In this document: positions 14,027 through 25,889 of the stretch, piece after piece
Numbering within the stretch: position 1 is the stretch's first letter
Layout: each line of letters begins with the position of its first letter
DNA from: Fragum whitleyi
Lineage: Eukaryota > Mollusca > Bivalvia > Cardiida > Cardiidae
Reading direction: 5' to 3'
Assembly (NCBI GenBank): GCA_948146395.1
Contig: OX411556.1
Coordinates: 26,236,596-26,300,595, forward strand
DNA length: 64,000 bases
Made by a program: the position numbers and the translations under genes
Notes under the pieces: model-generated
Databases searched by the model: none
Told to the model about the DNA's origin: nothing
Seen by the model: the letters and a program-made list of their open reading frames with translations, nothing else

Positions 14027-14168
14027 AGTGTCTTTCTCATTTCATTTATTGTGGTATAAAGCCCAATTGCCTTAGCACATGGCTTAAACATAACGCCCTA
14101 CGGGCGTTATTTGCCATGTGCTAAGGCAACTGCACTTTATACCCCAACAAACGCAGTGAAAAAGACAC
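14027..14168. repeat. Foldback palindrome
   Basis: GTGTCTTTCTCAT...TTGCCTTAGCACATGGC...AACGCCC is mirrored by GGGCGTT...GCCATGTGCTAAGGCAA...AAAGACAC. One copy only. Confidence 0.7.
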
Positions 14169-14685
14169 TCATCCCTATAATGTCATTCCAAAATCGTTCC
14201 CAAAGTCACCGTGTCAATTTCACGATTTAATTCACTATACCAATATTTTTTTTAACAATCTTGACACATGAGATTTAAAATCATCCATAAATGTATGAGT
14301 TTATACGTGCATGGTTCAGTAAAGCGCATTTTCAGCATTTGACTTTGACTTGTGAGTTTACATGTGAGCATAATGACATAAAGTCCAAATTATGTGTTAT
14401 AAAAAAGATCATCTGTTTGCGATGGTAAAATGTTTAAAAAAATCGATAAATCGGGGCAAATGTGATGGAAATCAGTGTGTTACAAAGGTTACACGTACTA
14501 AGAAATTGAATTGTGTTTTGAAAGTTTATGTTTTTGGACATGATTTTTTTTAATGTAATGTTATGTTTTAAATCTCTTCTCTTTACAAGAAATATTGTTA
14601 CAGTGTGTAACTTAAGTTAAGTTTGTAACTTATCTATATATGTTTCCTATATTGCGCCAATAATAAAACCCATTGACAAATATAT

Positions 14686-14995
14686 AGAATCAACAACGTC
14701 ATTCAAAATAAATTTGGATAGAGAAAAATCAAGATTTCATTGACATAATTCAAATTGTAGGCGTCTAATAGGTTCTTGAAGAAATAGGAAGTTATCTTTG
14801 GAACTTGTATGCATCTTTTATTAAAAGGAGGTAATCAATATCCCTAATTTTGTTCATCCTGAACAAAATTTGCGATTTTAGATTACCTCGAATTAAATTC
14901 ACATAAAAACTCGCTCCACGCACTCATTAATTTTCATTCCTAAATCATTCCTAAATTATTCACCTTGTCAATTTCACGATATAGTTAACTGTAGG
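14686..14995. mobile_element. CAGT/TA MITE, right two-thirds
   Basis: Matches the family from the GACATAATT segment onward, with a near-perfect central hairpin (ATTTTGTTCATCCTGAACAAAAT near 14846) and the typical end CACGATATAGTTAACTGTA. The left end is missing or unrecognisable. Confidence 0.65.
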
Positions 14996-15800
14996 ATACA
15001 GATACAGATGGGGGGGGGGCTACGGAGGTAGGCGGGGAGGCTGGGCGAGTTAGGAGTCGGGATGAAAAGGACGTTAAAATGAAATAAGTCAACAACCCGT
15101 CAACAAGTGTTTTGTGCTACGTGAACATTTCGTCCAATTTGGGGGAATAAATCGATATTTTATTGCCTTCTTATTTCATTCAAAACTTGCTCCCCACAAG
15201 TATTCAAATTCATTACGAAATCATTCCAAAACAATTTTCATTGTCAATTTCACGATGTAGTAGACGTTATTTCGTGAAATTTTGTCGTTTACTTTTGTTC
15301 AAAATTTCGCAGCTCCTTTTGATTACAAAAATTCAAAATTTATCAAAAGATTATCAATACAATAATTATTATTCTTTAATGATCGGACTAATCACTTCTT
15401 CAAATCATTATTTCCCATAAAGGGAATGAATATAAACTTTCTATAGTCTATTGTATGGAATAAAGTTTTTTTTCCTTTTTTTTCTTTTACATTCTTTAAG
15501 AATTCATTTTATGAAATATTATGAAAAGTTGCTAAAAAAATCAGATACGAAAACCTATACGTAACAAATAAAGATTTCTTATTCAACATATAAGGCATCT
15601 GATGATAGAAAAAATGCCACATTTCGAGGAAAACTAAAATTTTCGTGAAGATTGTTCTTTATTTGAAATCCGCATTAGGAAAATCCAACTAGAAATACCA
15701 CATGGGAGATTTTGTAAGGATACAAATTAGGCTCAAACAAATAGGAGTGATTTTTATGCTTCAATGTACCGGATGATGAGAGCTTTCTGTGATTACAGTT

Positions 15801-16060
15801 GTGACCCGTCACGCGTAAAGGGACCATCTGGGTAGTGCGTAAAGTGTCGACCCTAGTCAGACTGCGCGGTTTGCGCAGACTGACTAGGGGCAAAACTTTT
15901 CGCAATGGGCTTATTTTCTGAATCTAGAATGTTCAATCTACCTTTCAGCGAAAGAATTTATGAAATGCGACCTCTGGTTGACCAATGCTGGACCCAATCT
16001 CTTTTTCAAATATTCATTTTACAAATTTCCAAGATGGTCCCTTTTCGCGTGACGGGTCAC
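15801..16060. mobile_element. GTGACCC MITE, copy 2
   Basis: Near-perfect TIRs (GTGACCCGTCACGCG / CGCGTGACGGGTCAC), inverted inside relative to copy 1. A core hairpin around 15846..15890 pairs CCCTAGTCAGACTGCGC with its complement. Flanks AGTT (15797..15800) and ATTT (16061..16064) replace a single ATTT in the related empty sequence at about 2430, giving a target duplication of about 4 bp. Confidence 0.82.
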
Positions 16061-16440
16061 ATTTGTGTACGGCTTCATACATGAGTCGACAGCTGTACGA
16101 GTAGAGAATGGCCCAAAACTAAATCCTAATTGACCAAGTTTGTTTGATCTCAAAAGATAGATCTATGGATGCAGATGAAGCGCAAATGACGAACCTGGAA
16201 GTTGAGAAATTTTATAGAACAAAGAATGCCAAAAATCGGATGGGTCTGATAGTATATCATATAATCAAAGTAATGAAGGTACCGATGGTTGAAGCGCTCG
16301 AAGTGGCAATCAAAGTCAATCGATATGTTTAAAATATACCCCGCGTTAAGGCAAGCGCGTTAGAAATGCTATCCTGCAATCTAAAAGGTGGGACGATCGT
16401 TTGTGCTTCGTTATCCCGGATTCAGGACCGTTTTAAAAAT

Positions 16441-16680
16441 GTAACCCGTCACGCGAAAAATGACCATCTGGGAACACCGTGAAATAAATATTTGAAGAAG
16501 AGATTGACTCTGGTAAGACAACCAGAGGTCGTTTTTCGAAAATTGTTTCATAGGAAGGTAGATTTATCATTCTTGATTCAGAAAGTTGGTTAAGTGTGAA
16601 AGGTTTCAACCCTAGTCAGTCTGAATAGGGTTGACACTTTACGCACTACCCAGATAGTCCATTTTCGTGTCACGAGTTAC
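16441..16680. mobile_element. GTGACCC MITE, copy 3
   Basis: Ends GTAACCCGTCACGCG and CGTGTCACGAGTTAC, internal order as in copy 1. The hairpin core is shortened to CCTAGTCAGTCTGAATAGGG. Confidence 0.75.
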
Positions 16681-18138
16681 ATTTACGAGGTTTGTTGAAA
16701 AAGAATATTCGGATTTTGCATCGCAAAGTGTTATTTTTGAAGCAATCAAACTAAATTTGGTATCATTCGCTTTCGTAATTCAATTCACGCATGGGTATGT
16801 AGAAATGATATAGTTATCGAACCTAGCGTGCGCGCATCTGCCATAAAAATGCCATGGTAAGGAGTACCCGGCCCAGCAGATAAAATAATTCATATATTTG
16901 GTCTTCTTTGGTAAATATTCCCTCTCTTATAATTGTTGCAAAACCCGAAAATTGATTATGTTGATGAAATAAGTATAACGTATGCCTTGTCTTAATTTGA
17001 AGTAGTTTAACAGTAGAATTTATAGATTAGGTTCGTTTAAAATGTTGCGGGGTAAGTGTTTCGGAACGTTCTGCAGACTCTGATCAGCCTTTGCAGGTAC
17101 ACATGCTGACTAAAAGCGTGGTTTTGCTCACATGTTGAAATTGGTGCAAATGAAACACACAGTCTCTCACTTTTTTATTCAATTGTCACTGAATCTGTTG
17201 CGTGAATTTAAACACAAATAATATTTACATGTGCGTGTCGGGCTTCAAAGTATCGCCAGGGACAAAGATAATAATTCCTCAATATGTCATGCAAGTTTTT
17301 ATTAAATTATTGTCAACTTGATTTATCAAGAAATATTTGATGGCGTCGTGTCAAAATTCCTAAAACCGAATGATCGAAACACGAAACGTTCGCTATCTAG
17401 AAAAATTATGTCGTTATCAACTTCATAAATGATAAGAAGAATGAGGATAATTGTTTATTTCTGTGTCACGTCATTGAATTTTCATTTGAAGACAACAACA
17501 AAATCAACATTTTCGTTGCTGGCGGAAGGATTTAGCCGGCCGCGCGTAAAAGTTTTAAAAGATTTTTTTTGAAGATCAAACATCCACCGGTCTTGTGAAG
17601 AAAGCATTTCTTTAATGTTAAGAAAAGGATAATCAAAGTGCTGTCAGCACTGTAAATCGTACATCTTTGAGAGGCTGGGATAGTGCAATAGTTCGCCAAT
17701 CAAAAGGGCTCAAATTTGGACAATAAAAGTTGGTAAAATCTTTGCCCAATTTGTGAGTTTTTTGTCTTAACACTCCATCTTTTCGAGGACATCGCCAGCT
17801 CATCCAACCTCGTGGGTCCGATTTTGAAAGGTTGCTAATTCGATAGCCCTCTGCTAGTCTAAATTATTTCTTAGCAGTTTTTTACGTTGTTATAATGAGC
17901 ACGCGCCAAGCTAAAAGCTTGTCTGTTAATATTATTCCTCTCTCTATGGAGTTTAAAAGTCTGTTTAGCAACATACATTTTTCATTAAACTATTTACAAT
18001 TTTGATTACCAACACGTTTGTATTGTTTATCTAAAATGACCTGGCACTCATTAACGTCCGTTAACGCTCGAGTAATCCCGCATCGTTACCTAATTTCATT
18101 CACCGTTTTAGTTATTATTACACATCCTTTTCAAAAAG

Positions 18139-18215
18139 TCGCGGTAGCACAGTGGTTACAGACGCCTTCCCGTACACCGATAAGTTGTTGGGTCGAGTTC
18201 AATTCCTGACAGAGA
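18139..18215 (+). mobile_element. tRNA-like SINE head
   Basis: GCGGTAGCACAGTGG matches a pol III A box. GGGTCGAGTTCAATTCC is a degenerate B box 48 nt further on. The cloverleaf is poor, so this is a SINE remnant rather than a tRNA gene. The following 90 bp are T-rich without a clear SINE body. Confidence 0.55.
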
Positions 18216-18838
18216 CACATGTTATAATCATTGTGATTATCGTTAACATATTGATTTTTTTTCGTTTTTTTTTTATTTTTAATTACATTTCTTATTATTA
18301 TTTTGTACCTTGTTTGGGTTTTTTGTCAGTTACGATCAATATATTTTATTCTGACATCATTCAATTTTGTGTGTTTGCACCAACCAAGATTATTGCATTC
18401 TGATCGAGAGTAAGATTTTTTTCATACCTAAATGAAAAAAATAATAAGTTGTTAGTAAGCTTGTACTAAAAAGTAGTTACGATAAAGATCTCATTTGCTC
18501 CATGGTATTGAATTAAAAGATAGAGATAAGAGTTAAACAGGAATTGACGTGTTCAAACCCTCTATGTGTTTTTAATTTCATACAATCATTTTTTGTAAAA
18601 AAAAAGTGCCCCTTCATCTCTTAAAGAAAGATCTAGATACTTTTCAAAATTTATATTTTTTTCAGTAAGTACCAATGATTAATGGACAGGACTTTACAAT
18701 ACTTAGTAGTCAAATTGAGGCTGACGGAAAGGCTGTGCCGAATACAAATAGTCTTAGGCAACACTGTTCAAAATATCAAAAGTATCAAAATCGGTACTCA
18801 ATTAAGTGTTCCCCAAAAAAGAAATAGAAATATTTATG

Positions 18839-18912
18839 GTCATAGTCCGGCTTGAACTCGTGGCCTCCCGATTATGGGAACGCACCCTAACCACCACCGC
18901 TAAATTTCCGTG
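18839..18912 (-). mobile_element. tRNA-like SINE head, related to 18139..18215
   Basis: On the minus strand, TAGCGGTGGTGGTTAGGG (A box), an anticodon-arm-like CCCATAATCGGGAGG and CGAGTTCAAGCCGG (B box) appear in tRNA order. It shares the TTCCC...CGRK core with the neighbouring head. Confidence 0.55.
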
Positions 18913-20076
18913 TGCACTTCGAACTGTGATACATATTTTTCCATCTTAACTTCGCGAGTATAAGTCTATATTAAGAAACAATTTACCGACTATCAATAGG
19001 GGTCAAAAGGAATATTTAATGAATGCCAGGTCATTGTAGATAAATAATATCCTATATCAGTTTATCGTATGTTTTTGTCGGTTTATTTGTTGTTGAATAA
19101 TTTTTCTTCATACTCAAATATGAATTTATTGAAAATAGGATTGGAGCGTGATCAGAGTGCTCATTGAAATCAAATATTTCAAAATTACAAAATTATTTCT
19201 ATTTGTTAACACATAGTCAACAGTACTCATTCCACAGTTAACTTCCCACGCTCCCTGTTTGAGTGCAGACGACTATTGACCAATGACAAACAACTTAGTT
19301 GACACATTTCGAGCAGACGATGTCCATTTGCATCTATGACGTGGTCTGTATTTACGCGCGGGTTAAAACGCGTGATAATCATAACAGAATTTGATTGGTT
19401 GTCAGCCCTACAACTGGTAAATGACCGTTCGAGAAAAACATCAGAGCAGTAATATTGTAAGTGCTACAAATTTATTATACAGTTAACCTATTGTACGTTT
19501 CAACTCCTTTACTCAACCGAAAATCTTGTTATAAACACTGAAAATACTAACTGGTAATTACTAAAAGCGAAAATTACATCAAATTTTGTATTAGCCTCTT
19601 CTGTAATTGTCGAAAAGTAAATAAGATAAAAACAAAGTTTGTAGATTGTGACTGAAAAGGCCGTTTCTTCGGCGTTTGAAAACACATAATTTGGTTTGAA
19701 CACATTGCTCAGAAGATAATGGTAAAAATGTAGTGGGTCAAACAGACTGGATTTCTGGAAAACGGTAATTATAAATCTACTGCTTCGCAGTACGATTTAA
19801 AAATGGGCCTTATTGAATTTGAATTCTCAAATCAAACCTTTAACACGGGTGTATTAGATGTTGACATGAAAGATAGACTAAGCTTAGATAATGTTCGAGA
19901 GAGTGGAATGAAAAAAATATAGGGTTATAAAACAGTATTTTTATCAATTTGATAATTCCACTGGTATAGAAAAACAATTTTCATCGAAAAATTTAAACAA
20001 CCGATCGGAGAGCATAAAAGAATATTCAGGTAAACAAGCGACTCCGTTCGTGTATAGGAGTAGAAATCGTGTTTTC

Positions 20077-20262
20077 TGATTATGAAGTATGGGATTGTAT
20101 TTTACTCTCATTCTTTTTATGATGTATGAAATTGTATATTACTGCCATTATTTTTATGATGTGTGGAATTGTGTATTACTGTTATTATTTTTATGATGTG
20201 TGGAATTGTATATTACTGTTATTATTTTTATGATGTGTGGAATTGTATATTACTGTTACTCT
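20077..20262. repeat. 37-bp minisatellite, five units
   Basis: GATGTGTGGAATTGTATATT-type units start at 20084, 20121, 20158, 20195 and 20232, exactly 37 bp apart. Units 3 to 5 are nearly identical and unit 1 is most diverged. Confidence 0.9.
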
Positions 20263-20393
20263 CATTGAAGTACGATCATTACATTTCATCTTATTCAACT
20301 AACTAAGCTTACATTTAGGAAAGTCCGTCCCTAATGAACGAAAATGGATCGATGTCGGGAATCTTTGGAAAACATCGTTATTTATCAGTTTAA

Positions 20394-20512
20394 GGTAGCG
20401 GACCCGTAATAGTTCCGAAAACATATCAGAAGTAATGAGCTTTAACAGTGTTAACCGAGGTTTCCTAGTGATTTTCATTAGGAAACCTAGGTCAAAATTG
20501 TATAAGTTTATA
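20394..20512. mobile_element. Palindromic TTAA element, right end lost
   Basis: TTAA (20390..20393), then GGTAGCGGACCCGTAATAG. The central TTTCCTAGTGATTTTCATTAGGAAA palindrome is intact, but sequence diverges before the right TIR. Confidence 0.7.
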
Positions 20513-20786
20513 TGTGCCGTAATGTTGCGGCTGTACAGACTGATCTGAGTCTTAACGTTGCGCACAAATGAAATTGTTAGAAATGGCATGCACAGGCTCA
20601 AATGTTTTTTGTGTTTTTCTGTTGCTAGCATATCAATACCAGCAAAAAGAAATTAATCTCTTGATTTGAATGAAAATTGGAGATATTTTTAACGATTCTT
20701 GGTCATTTTTTACGATTTCCGGGTGTTTTTGACCTTGAGCGTGCGATAGAAATGTTTGGAATCGAGCGATAAGCCAGTGATTTAGA

Positions 20787-21098
20787 ATGGTTTTGAATAG
20801 GGTGAGAAGAGCTTTATCAAATTTCAGATGCGCAATCCATTCACTTAACATTGATCTAGGCAGACGAACATGGATTGAACTGAATCTTAGATTATGTGCA
20901 ATCTGTAAAGAACAGATTGAAATCGAAGCTATAGAGGATGATTTATACGCTTTTCTTAATTGTACAATATATTCCACTCTCTTAGATCAATATTTAAGAA
21001 GGTGTATATCGCCAACAAAAGATAAAACGTCAGAATTTATCAGGCTAACATCGAACACTAATCCAGTTGTTATCAAAAACATATCAACTTTTATATAG
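20787..21098 (+). pseudogene. LINE ORF2 C-terminal remnant
   Basis: A 103-codon open stretch resembles the LINE C-terminal region seen at 39663..40230. It has an RALSNFRCAIHSLNIDLGR-like segment (compare RIQLSRIRTSSHNLRIETGR), followed by RLCAIC and, 16 residues later, DDLYAFLNC. The usual Cys-x2-Cys...His...Cys knuckle is present, except that the His position is Tyr. There is no RT catalytic domain nearby, and the 5' side abuts a MITE fragment (to about 20786). I treat it as a truncated, degenerate insertion rather than a host gene. Confidence 0.6.
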
Positions 21099-21797
21099 AA
21101 CTTATTGAGAAAAGGGAAATCTTTAAGTTCATGGTAATGATTACACAACAAGTTACCACATACTAATTTCTCATTCCTGGTACCTCACTTTCATCATATA
21201 TTTACTTGTCATGTAAATGTAAGTAATGGGCCGGAGGCCTTAACCACTAATAAAATAGTTATAGTTGTATAGTTATAGTGTCAATGTCAAGCTATTATTA
21301 ACTGTAATTGCGAGTTCTATAATACAGCATAGTTCGTACTTAAACTTCGAGCACATTTGTTCGCCATTTATTAATATGCCCTGGATTTAAACATTTCGTA
21401 AATTAAGCCAAATATGTTTTACCATTGACATACTTCAGAGGAAAATATATCTCACTTTAATATTTTCTATGCTTTGTATTTCGTTCCAGCAGCAAAAAAA
21501 AATCTAAGAAAAAGAAAACTATCAATTTCGTTTACCAGCTGGTTTTGACATGTCGAATATTTTGTCCAATTCTACTTTTAAGATTTTGGTCTTCCTCTGT
21601 CGAAGTACATGACATTTGCGGAACCATGTAGAAGCAAGGAATTAGGTACAGAGGAGTGACTAATCACTTTCCATCGCTTTTTTAAAACAAATTAAGCTAA
21701 GCTTGTCTTTTATTTGTTTTAAGACGAAATAAGATATACTGTATTATTTTTCTCTTAAAATTTATTCGAATCTCGTTCAACTTACTCATTCAATATA

Positions 21798-22207
21798 TAG
21801 AGGATAATCGTTTGTTTCAGTGTAAGATCTATTTATATTTTCATTGAGTGAGCAACAAAAGCTACATTTTCACGAGTGGCAGAGCCACAAGTAAAAATAT
21901 AGCTTTTGTTGTTCACAAAATAGAAATATCAATCGATCTTACTCGAAAAACAAACAATTATTCTATTTCTTTAATGCAAAAATGCGTCAAAATGTGAAAT
22001 TTCTAGGACATGTTTTCGTTCAGCGCGTCATCTTGCACGTGATTGCTATGCAACGTTCATTGTGACGTCACTTATTTCACCCCGCATTAATGACGTCAGA
22101 TAGGGTGAAATGCACTAAAGCAGGGTATAAGTTTTTGATAATTTCTCTACTTTTGCGGTGAGATTATCAAGTGATAATCTACCGTTATTTCTCGACAAAC
22201 CACCGAA
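21798..22207 (+). repeat. CRE-bearing foldback repeat (about 400 bp), copy 1
   Basis: Order: a hairpin of AACAAAAGCTACATTTTCAC and its complement; an AT-rich linker; GCTATGCAACGTTCATTG; TGACGTCA (22063), a 20-bp spacer, TGACGTCA (22091); then GGTATAAGTTTTTGATAATT and a second hairpin (AGATTATCAAGTGATAATCT). No ORF. Confidence 0.78.
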
Positions 22208-22209
22208 AA

Positions 22210-24340
22210 GTATTAAAGAAAATTCAAAAATCATTCGAACTGTCCATTGCATGATGTTGTTTACTGTATATCTCTAGGGAATGTCTGTAATGTTGATTAA
22301 CAATATATATTCGTTTGACGTCCAAATGGCCGAAAAAAAGTCAAACGCACAGAGACTTACCTAACATTCTAGATTTTCTTGACATATTCAATTTATTAAA
22401 AACGTCTGTTATAGTGAAGTTCGCCTACATTTGTGAAATTGTAAAATTTATAATTTAATGCGATTCACTTTTGAAGAGGCTCTTTGAGAAGTCTGAATCA
22501 AAAACCAAAACAAAGTTATAAACGTTTGTTAAATTGCTTTCTCTATCATTTCCTACAGCATTGATAATTTGAATATTGAATGCTATCTATTGGAGCACTT
22601 AAAGCAATGGGATAATATCGGCGTGAATATGAATCGGCACATGTAATAATCATGCGAGTTTATGCCGATTACAACCAAAAAATCTAATAGAAAATACCGT
22701 AAAAGCTCTTATAGAACTCCGGGGTTTCATTTGAATCATCGCATTTTCATAAGAAAGAGATTGATTTTAAAAAATTGTACTTTACTCATCGATGACTCAG
22801 ATGTAACCGCCTATAAACATATAGGCAGTTACATCTGTTTCACACTGAGCCATCGATATTTATAAAGATCGTGAAAGATTGGCCAAAAATATACATAATC
22901 CTTGGAAAACATAAACATTTAAATTGGGGAAAATGTGCATAGAACCACTGTTGAAAATTTAAGTGACCTTGATATGTATTGACATTGGCCTTTATTAGAG
23001 GCTTCAAGAAATTTGTAAAATCACATCGAAAAAGGTCGATTTTAACCACAGAAAAGGGGGTGGTGGTTTATTAGAGCATGTGGCTCTATTAGAATTTTTA
23101 CTATAATTGTCAGTACGATGGTGAATATAAGATGGGGCGTTTTCAGTCTAAAATCTTTATTTCACCTTTCAACCATATATTGTGGGTAATTATTTGAATT
23201 GTCTAGACGAGATGATTCCGAAAGGTACCCGCAATGTAGGATTTGTGGAAGAAGTGTCAAATAATTACATTTGAAATCCAAAATACTCCCTCCCATCTGT
23301 AGCTCTACAAAACATAAAGAAGAAAAAATAATAAAAGAGTTATAAATATTGTGTAGTTCCCGTCTGTCCGTCTGTCTCTCCATCAACAACTCTGAATTAC
23401 GGGACACAGTCTACAAATATTATCAGGGATTTGAAACGGTTGAACCCTTTTTTGTGAAACGGAAGGTTACATTTGAAAACTGGGCATAACCAACAGCAAA
23501 CAAGGAAAACTCATTTACGCGAAACAGTCCACAAATATTATTTTCTTCAAAATTTTGCGGGATAGTGTTAGAGCCTTAAATAATGTTCGTATCTTTCATA
23601 TGTGGATATTAACATATATTGATTTGAAGACAAAATAACAAAGATAGACAACATCAAATACCATGCCAGTATATTATAAGAAAACAAATCAATTATGTTT
23701 TTGGTAAAATTTGTGATTTAACGCGAATTTGGATATCAAAATAAAAAAAAACAATGATTTTTTCTCTCATACCGTTTATATTTCATGCATTCAACAATGG
23801 TATTCATCTAAAGTAATAGAATTCAGGAATTTGCTTAGATTTATCAAGTCCATGTTCAAGGACGAGACTAAAGACTTCCTTGTCACGTGAAGCATCAGAT
23901 TTCATCAGGTATCACCTCAGTATTGTTTATTATTTAACCGTATATTTGACAGGCCACGGATAAAGGAAAATTTGATTTTCCATTTGTTATGTATATGTCT
24001 TTATAAAATATTAATTCATTCTTCGAGTAAATATGAAGTAAATCGCATGTGAAAGACTGTGTCAATACAGTCACCCAGACACAAACTGGGCCAATTTTTT
24101 CCCGCCAAACATTTCTTTATTTTGATGACATCATCAAAAGTGTCTATTACTCTTCTTAGAAACACCCATGACACTAGGTAAATACAGCTTTTCTGTATGT
24201 AAATGTGTTCCAAAGAAAATTAGTGGGAAAGGAAATGAGATCACAAAACAACAGAACAGTATGTTCACTATCCTCTCTCTGTTCAAAGCTGTCCTCAAAT
24301 AAGACAAAAAGTAAATAATTTCTCTTCGTAAAACTTCACA
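22210..24340. other. No gene seen
   Basis: A perfect small hairpin at 22798..22838 (AGATGTAACCGCCTATA and its complement) and a GTCCGTCTGTC motif at 23360 are the only structures I noted. Otherwise AT-rich, with no conserved ORF. Confidence 0.5.
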
Positions 24341-24435
24341 ATGATTTAAACGAGATATCTAATGCCCCAGACATTCCCAGTGGGGACTGTTAATTAAGGA
24401 AAATTATAAGAAATATAGAAATTGATTAGGCTGAG

Positions 24436-24871
24436 ACATAAAGTCGTGTAATTGACAAAGTGAATCATTTTCAAATGATTTCGGAACAAAGTTGAACGGG
24501 TGACAGAGATTTGAGGGGTTTTAAAAGGGGGAGGGGTTCAATATCGATAATTTCGTTCAATTGGACAAAATTATAGATATTTAATTACCTCCCTTTTATT
24601 AAATTTACTTACTGTCCTGTTTTTCTGTCTTTACGGACCAATCAGACGTTAGTAAAGAACACAACAACAAATAAAATCGAGGAAAGATTTGGCTGATTGG
24701 AATGAAATGTTGATGATTTGAGCGGATTCAAGTGATATTGAAAGACTATAGTACAATTTTGAATTGGTTGATTTAGTGCTTGGATTGAAGAAAGCGGGAG
24801 CGAAGACCGAGTAACTTAGAATGGTTTCAATCGGGGCGAATGTCAATTTTACGACTTTACTTACGACTGTA
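24436..24871. mobile_element. CAGT/TA MITE copy, diverged
   Basis: Carries GTGTAATTGACAAAGTGAATCATTTT at the left, the hairpin with ATTTCGTTCAATTGGACAAAAT near 24555, and AGCGAAGACCGAG...TTAGAATGGTTTCAATCGG at the right. Its borders are degenerate. It is flanked by related direct repeats (24344..24422 and 25022..25105). Confidence 0.6.
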
Positions 24872-25120
24872 CTGTAAATAATTTCTCGTCGTAAACATAG
24901 AGTCGTGTGGAGTAAATCAGTCGGCCCATCACGTATCTTTGACAACGTCATATATTCATACGGAGAAAGAATTATTCCTCAAAGCCGTCACAGACAATAG
25001 TTCACAATAGATCTAATATCTTCATAGTGATTTAAACGAGATATCTAGTCCCCCAGACGTTCCCAATGGGGACACTTAATAAAGGAAATTTACAAGAAAT
25101 ATAGAAAATTCTTTTATGCT

Positions 25121-25517
25121 TTTGGTGGTTTATCGAGAAATAACGGTAGATTATCACTCGATAATCTCACCGCAAAAGCAGTGAAATTATCAAAAATTAT
25201 ACCCTGCTTTTGTGCATTTTATACTATCTGACGTCATCAATGCGGGCGAAATTAGTGACGTCACAATGAACGTTGCATAGCAAGCACGTGCAAAATGACG
25301 CGCTTTACACAAACATGTCCTAGAAATTTCAAATTGTGTCTCATTTTCGCATTAAAGAAATAGAATAATCGTTTGTTTTCGAGTTAGATCGATTAATATT
25401 TCATTTCGTGAACAACAAAAGCTATATTTTCACCACTCGTGAAAATATAGCTTTTGTTGTTCACTCAATGAAATATAAATCGATCTTACACTGAAACAAA
25501 CGATTATCCTCTATTAA
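25121..25517 (-). repeat. CRE-bearing foldback repeat, copy 2
   Basis: Inverted copy of 21798..22207. The GTGAAAATATAGCTTTTGTT hairpin at about 25413..25464 is perfect. TGACGTCA occurs at 25229 and 25256. Confidence 0.8.
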
Positions 25518-25754
25518 TTAGCCTGAAAAAATCTGTCCAAGCTTAAAGGCGAACTTCAAGATCATCACCACTTCCTATATTGTGTATGTGCTTGTAAATC
25601 TGGTTTTTAAAATAGATTTTACGAAAGTCATTATAAAGTAACAGGAGAAAATATGCTTATTTGTCGGTTAACCAACCAGGCTAACCAGTCTTGAAACATT
25701 TTTCTCAAGGCTAATTTTTGGTCTATAATTTTCCTTTTACCTTCCTTAAACATT

Positions 25755-25882
25755 GCCCTGCGTTCAGGATGACGGTGCAAACAGTTTTCCAATTATATCC
25801 CGCTTTGCACGCAAGTGCACGTTCAAAGCGGGGTATAATTGGAAAACTGTTCCCACTGTTTTGGGATCCTGAACGCAGGGCT
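25755..25882. repeat. Strong palindrome, arms GCCCTGCGTTCAGGAT
   Basis: The left arm GCCCTGCGTTCAGGAT, then ACAGTTTTCCAATTATA and CCCGCTTTG, is mirrored almost completely to ATCCTGAACGCAGGGC. A foldback with arms of about 60 nt. A degenerate relative lies at 8431..8562. Confidence 0.8.
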
Positions 25883-25889
25883 GTTTTCA

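Larger units (their letters stand above)
11830..17440. repeat. Old segmental duplication, right partner
   Basis: Colinear counterpart of 560..8110. The block at 12560..12740 has stops in every frame relative to its partner at 1096..1265, so no shared protein is evident. Confidence 0.55.

Noticed and set aside
16144..16332. 62-codon ORF MISKDRSMDADEAQ...
   Set aside because: No homologous frame or splice context, sandwiched between two GTGACCC MITEs; chance ORF.
18139..18215. Possible tRNA gene
   Set aside because: The acceptor and anticodon stems do not pair well and the B box is altered; a SINE head is the better reading.
20084..20262. CRISPR-like regular spacing
   Set aside because: Units are contiguous 37-bp tandem copies with no unique spacers, in eukaryotic DNA; it is a minisatellite.
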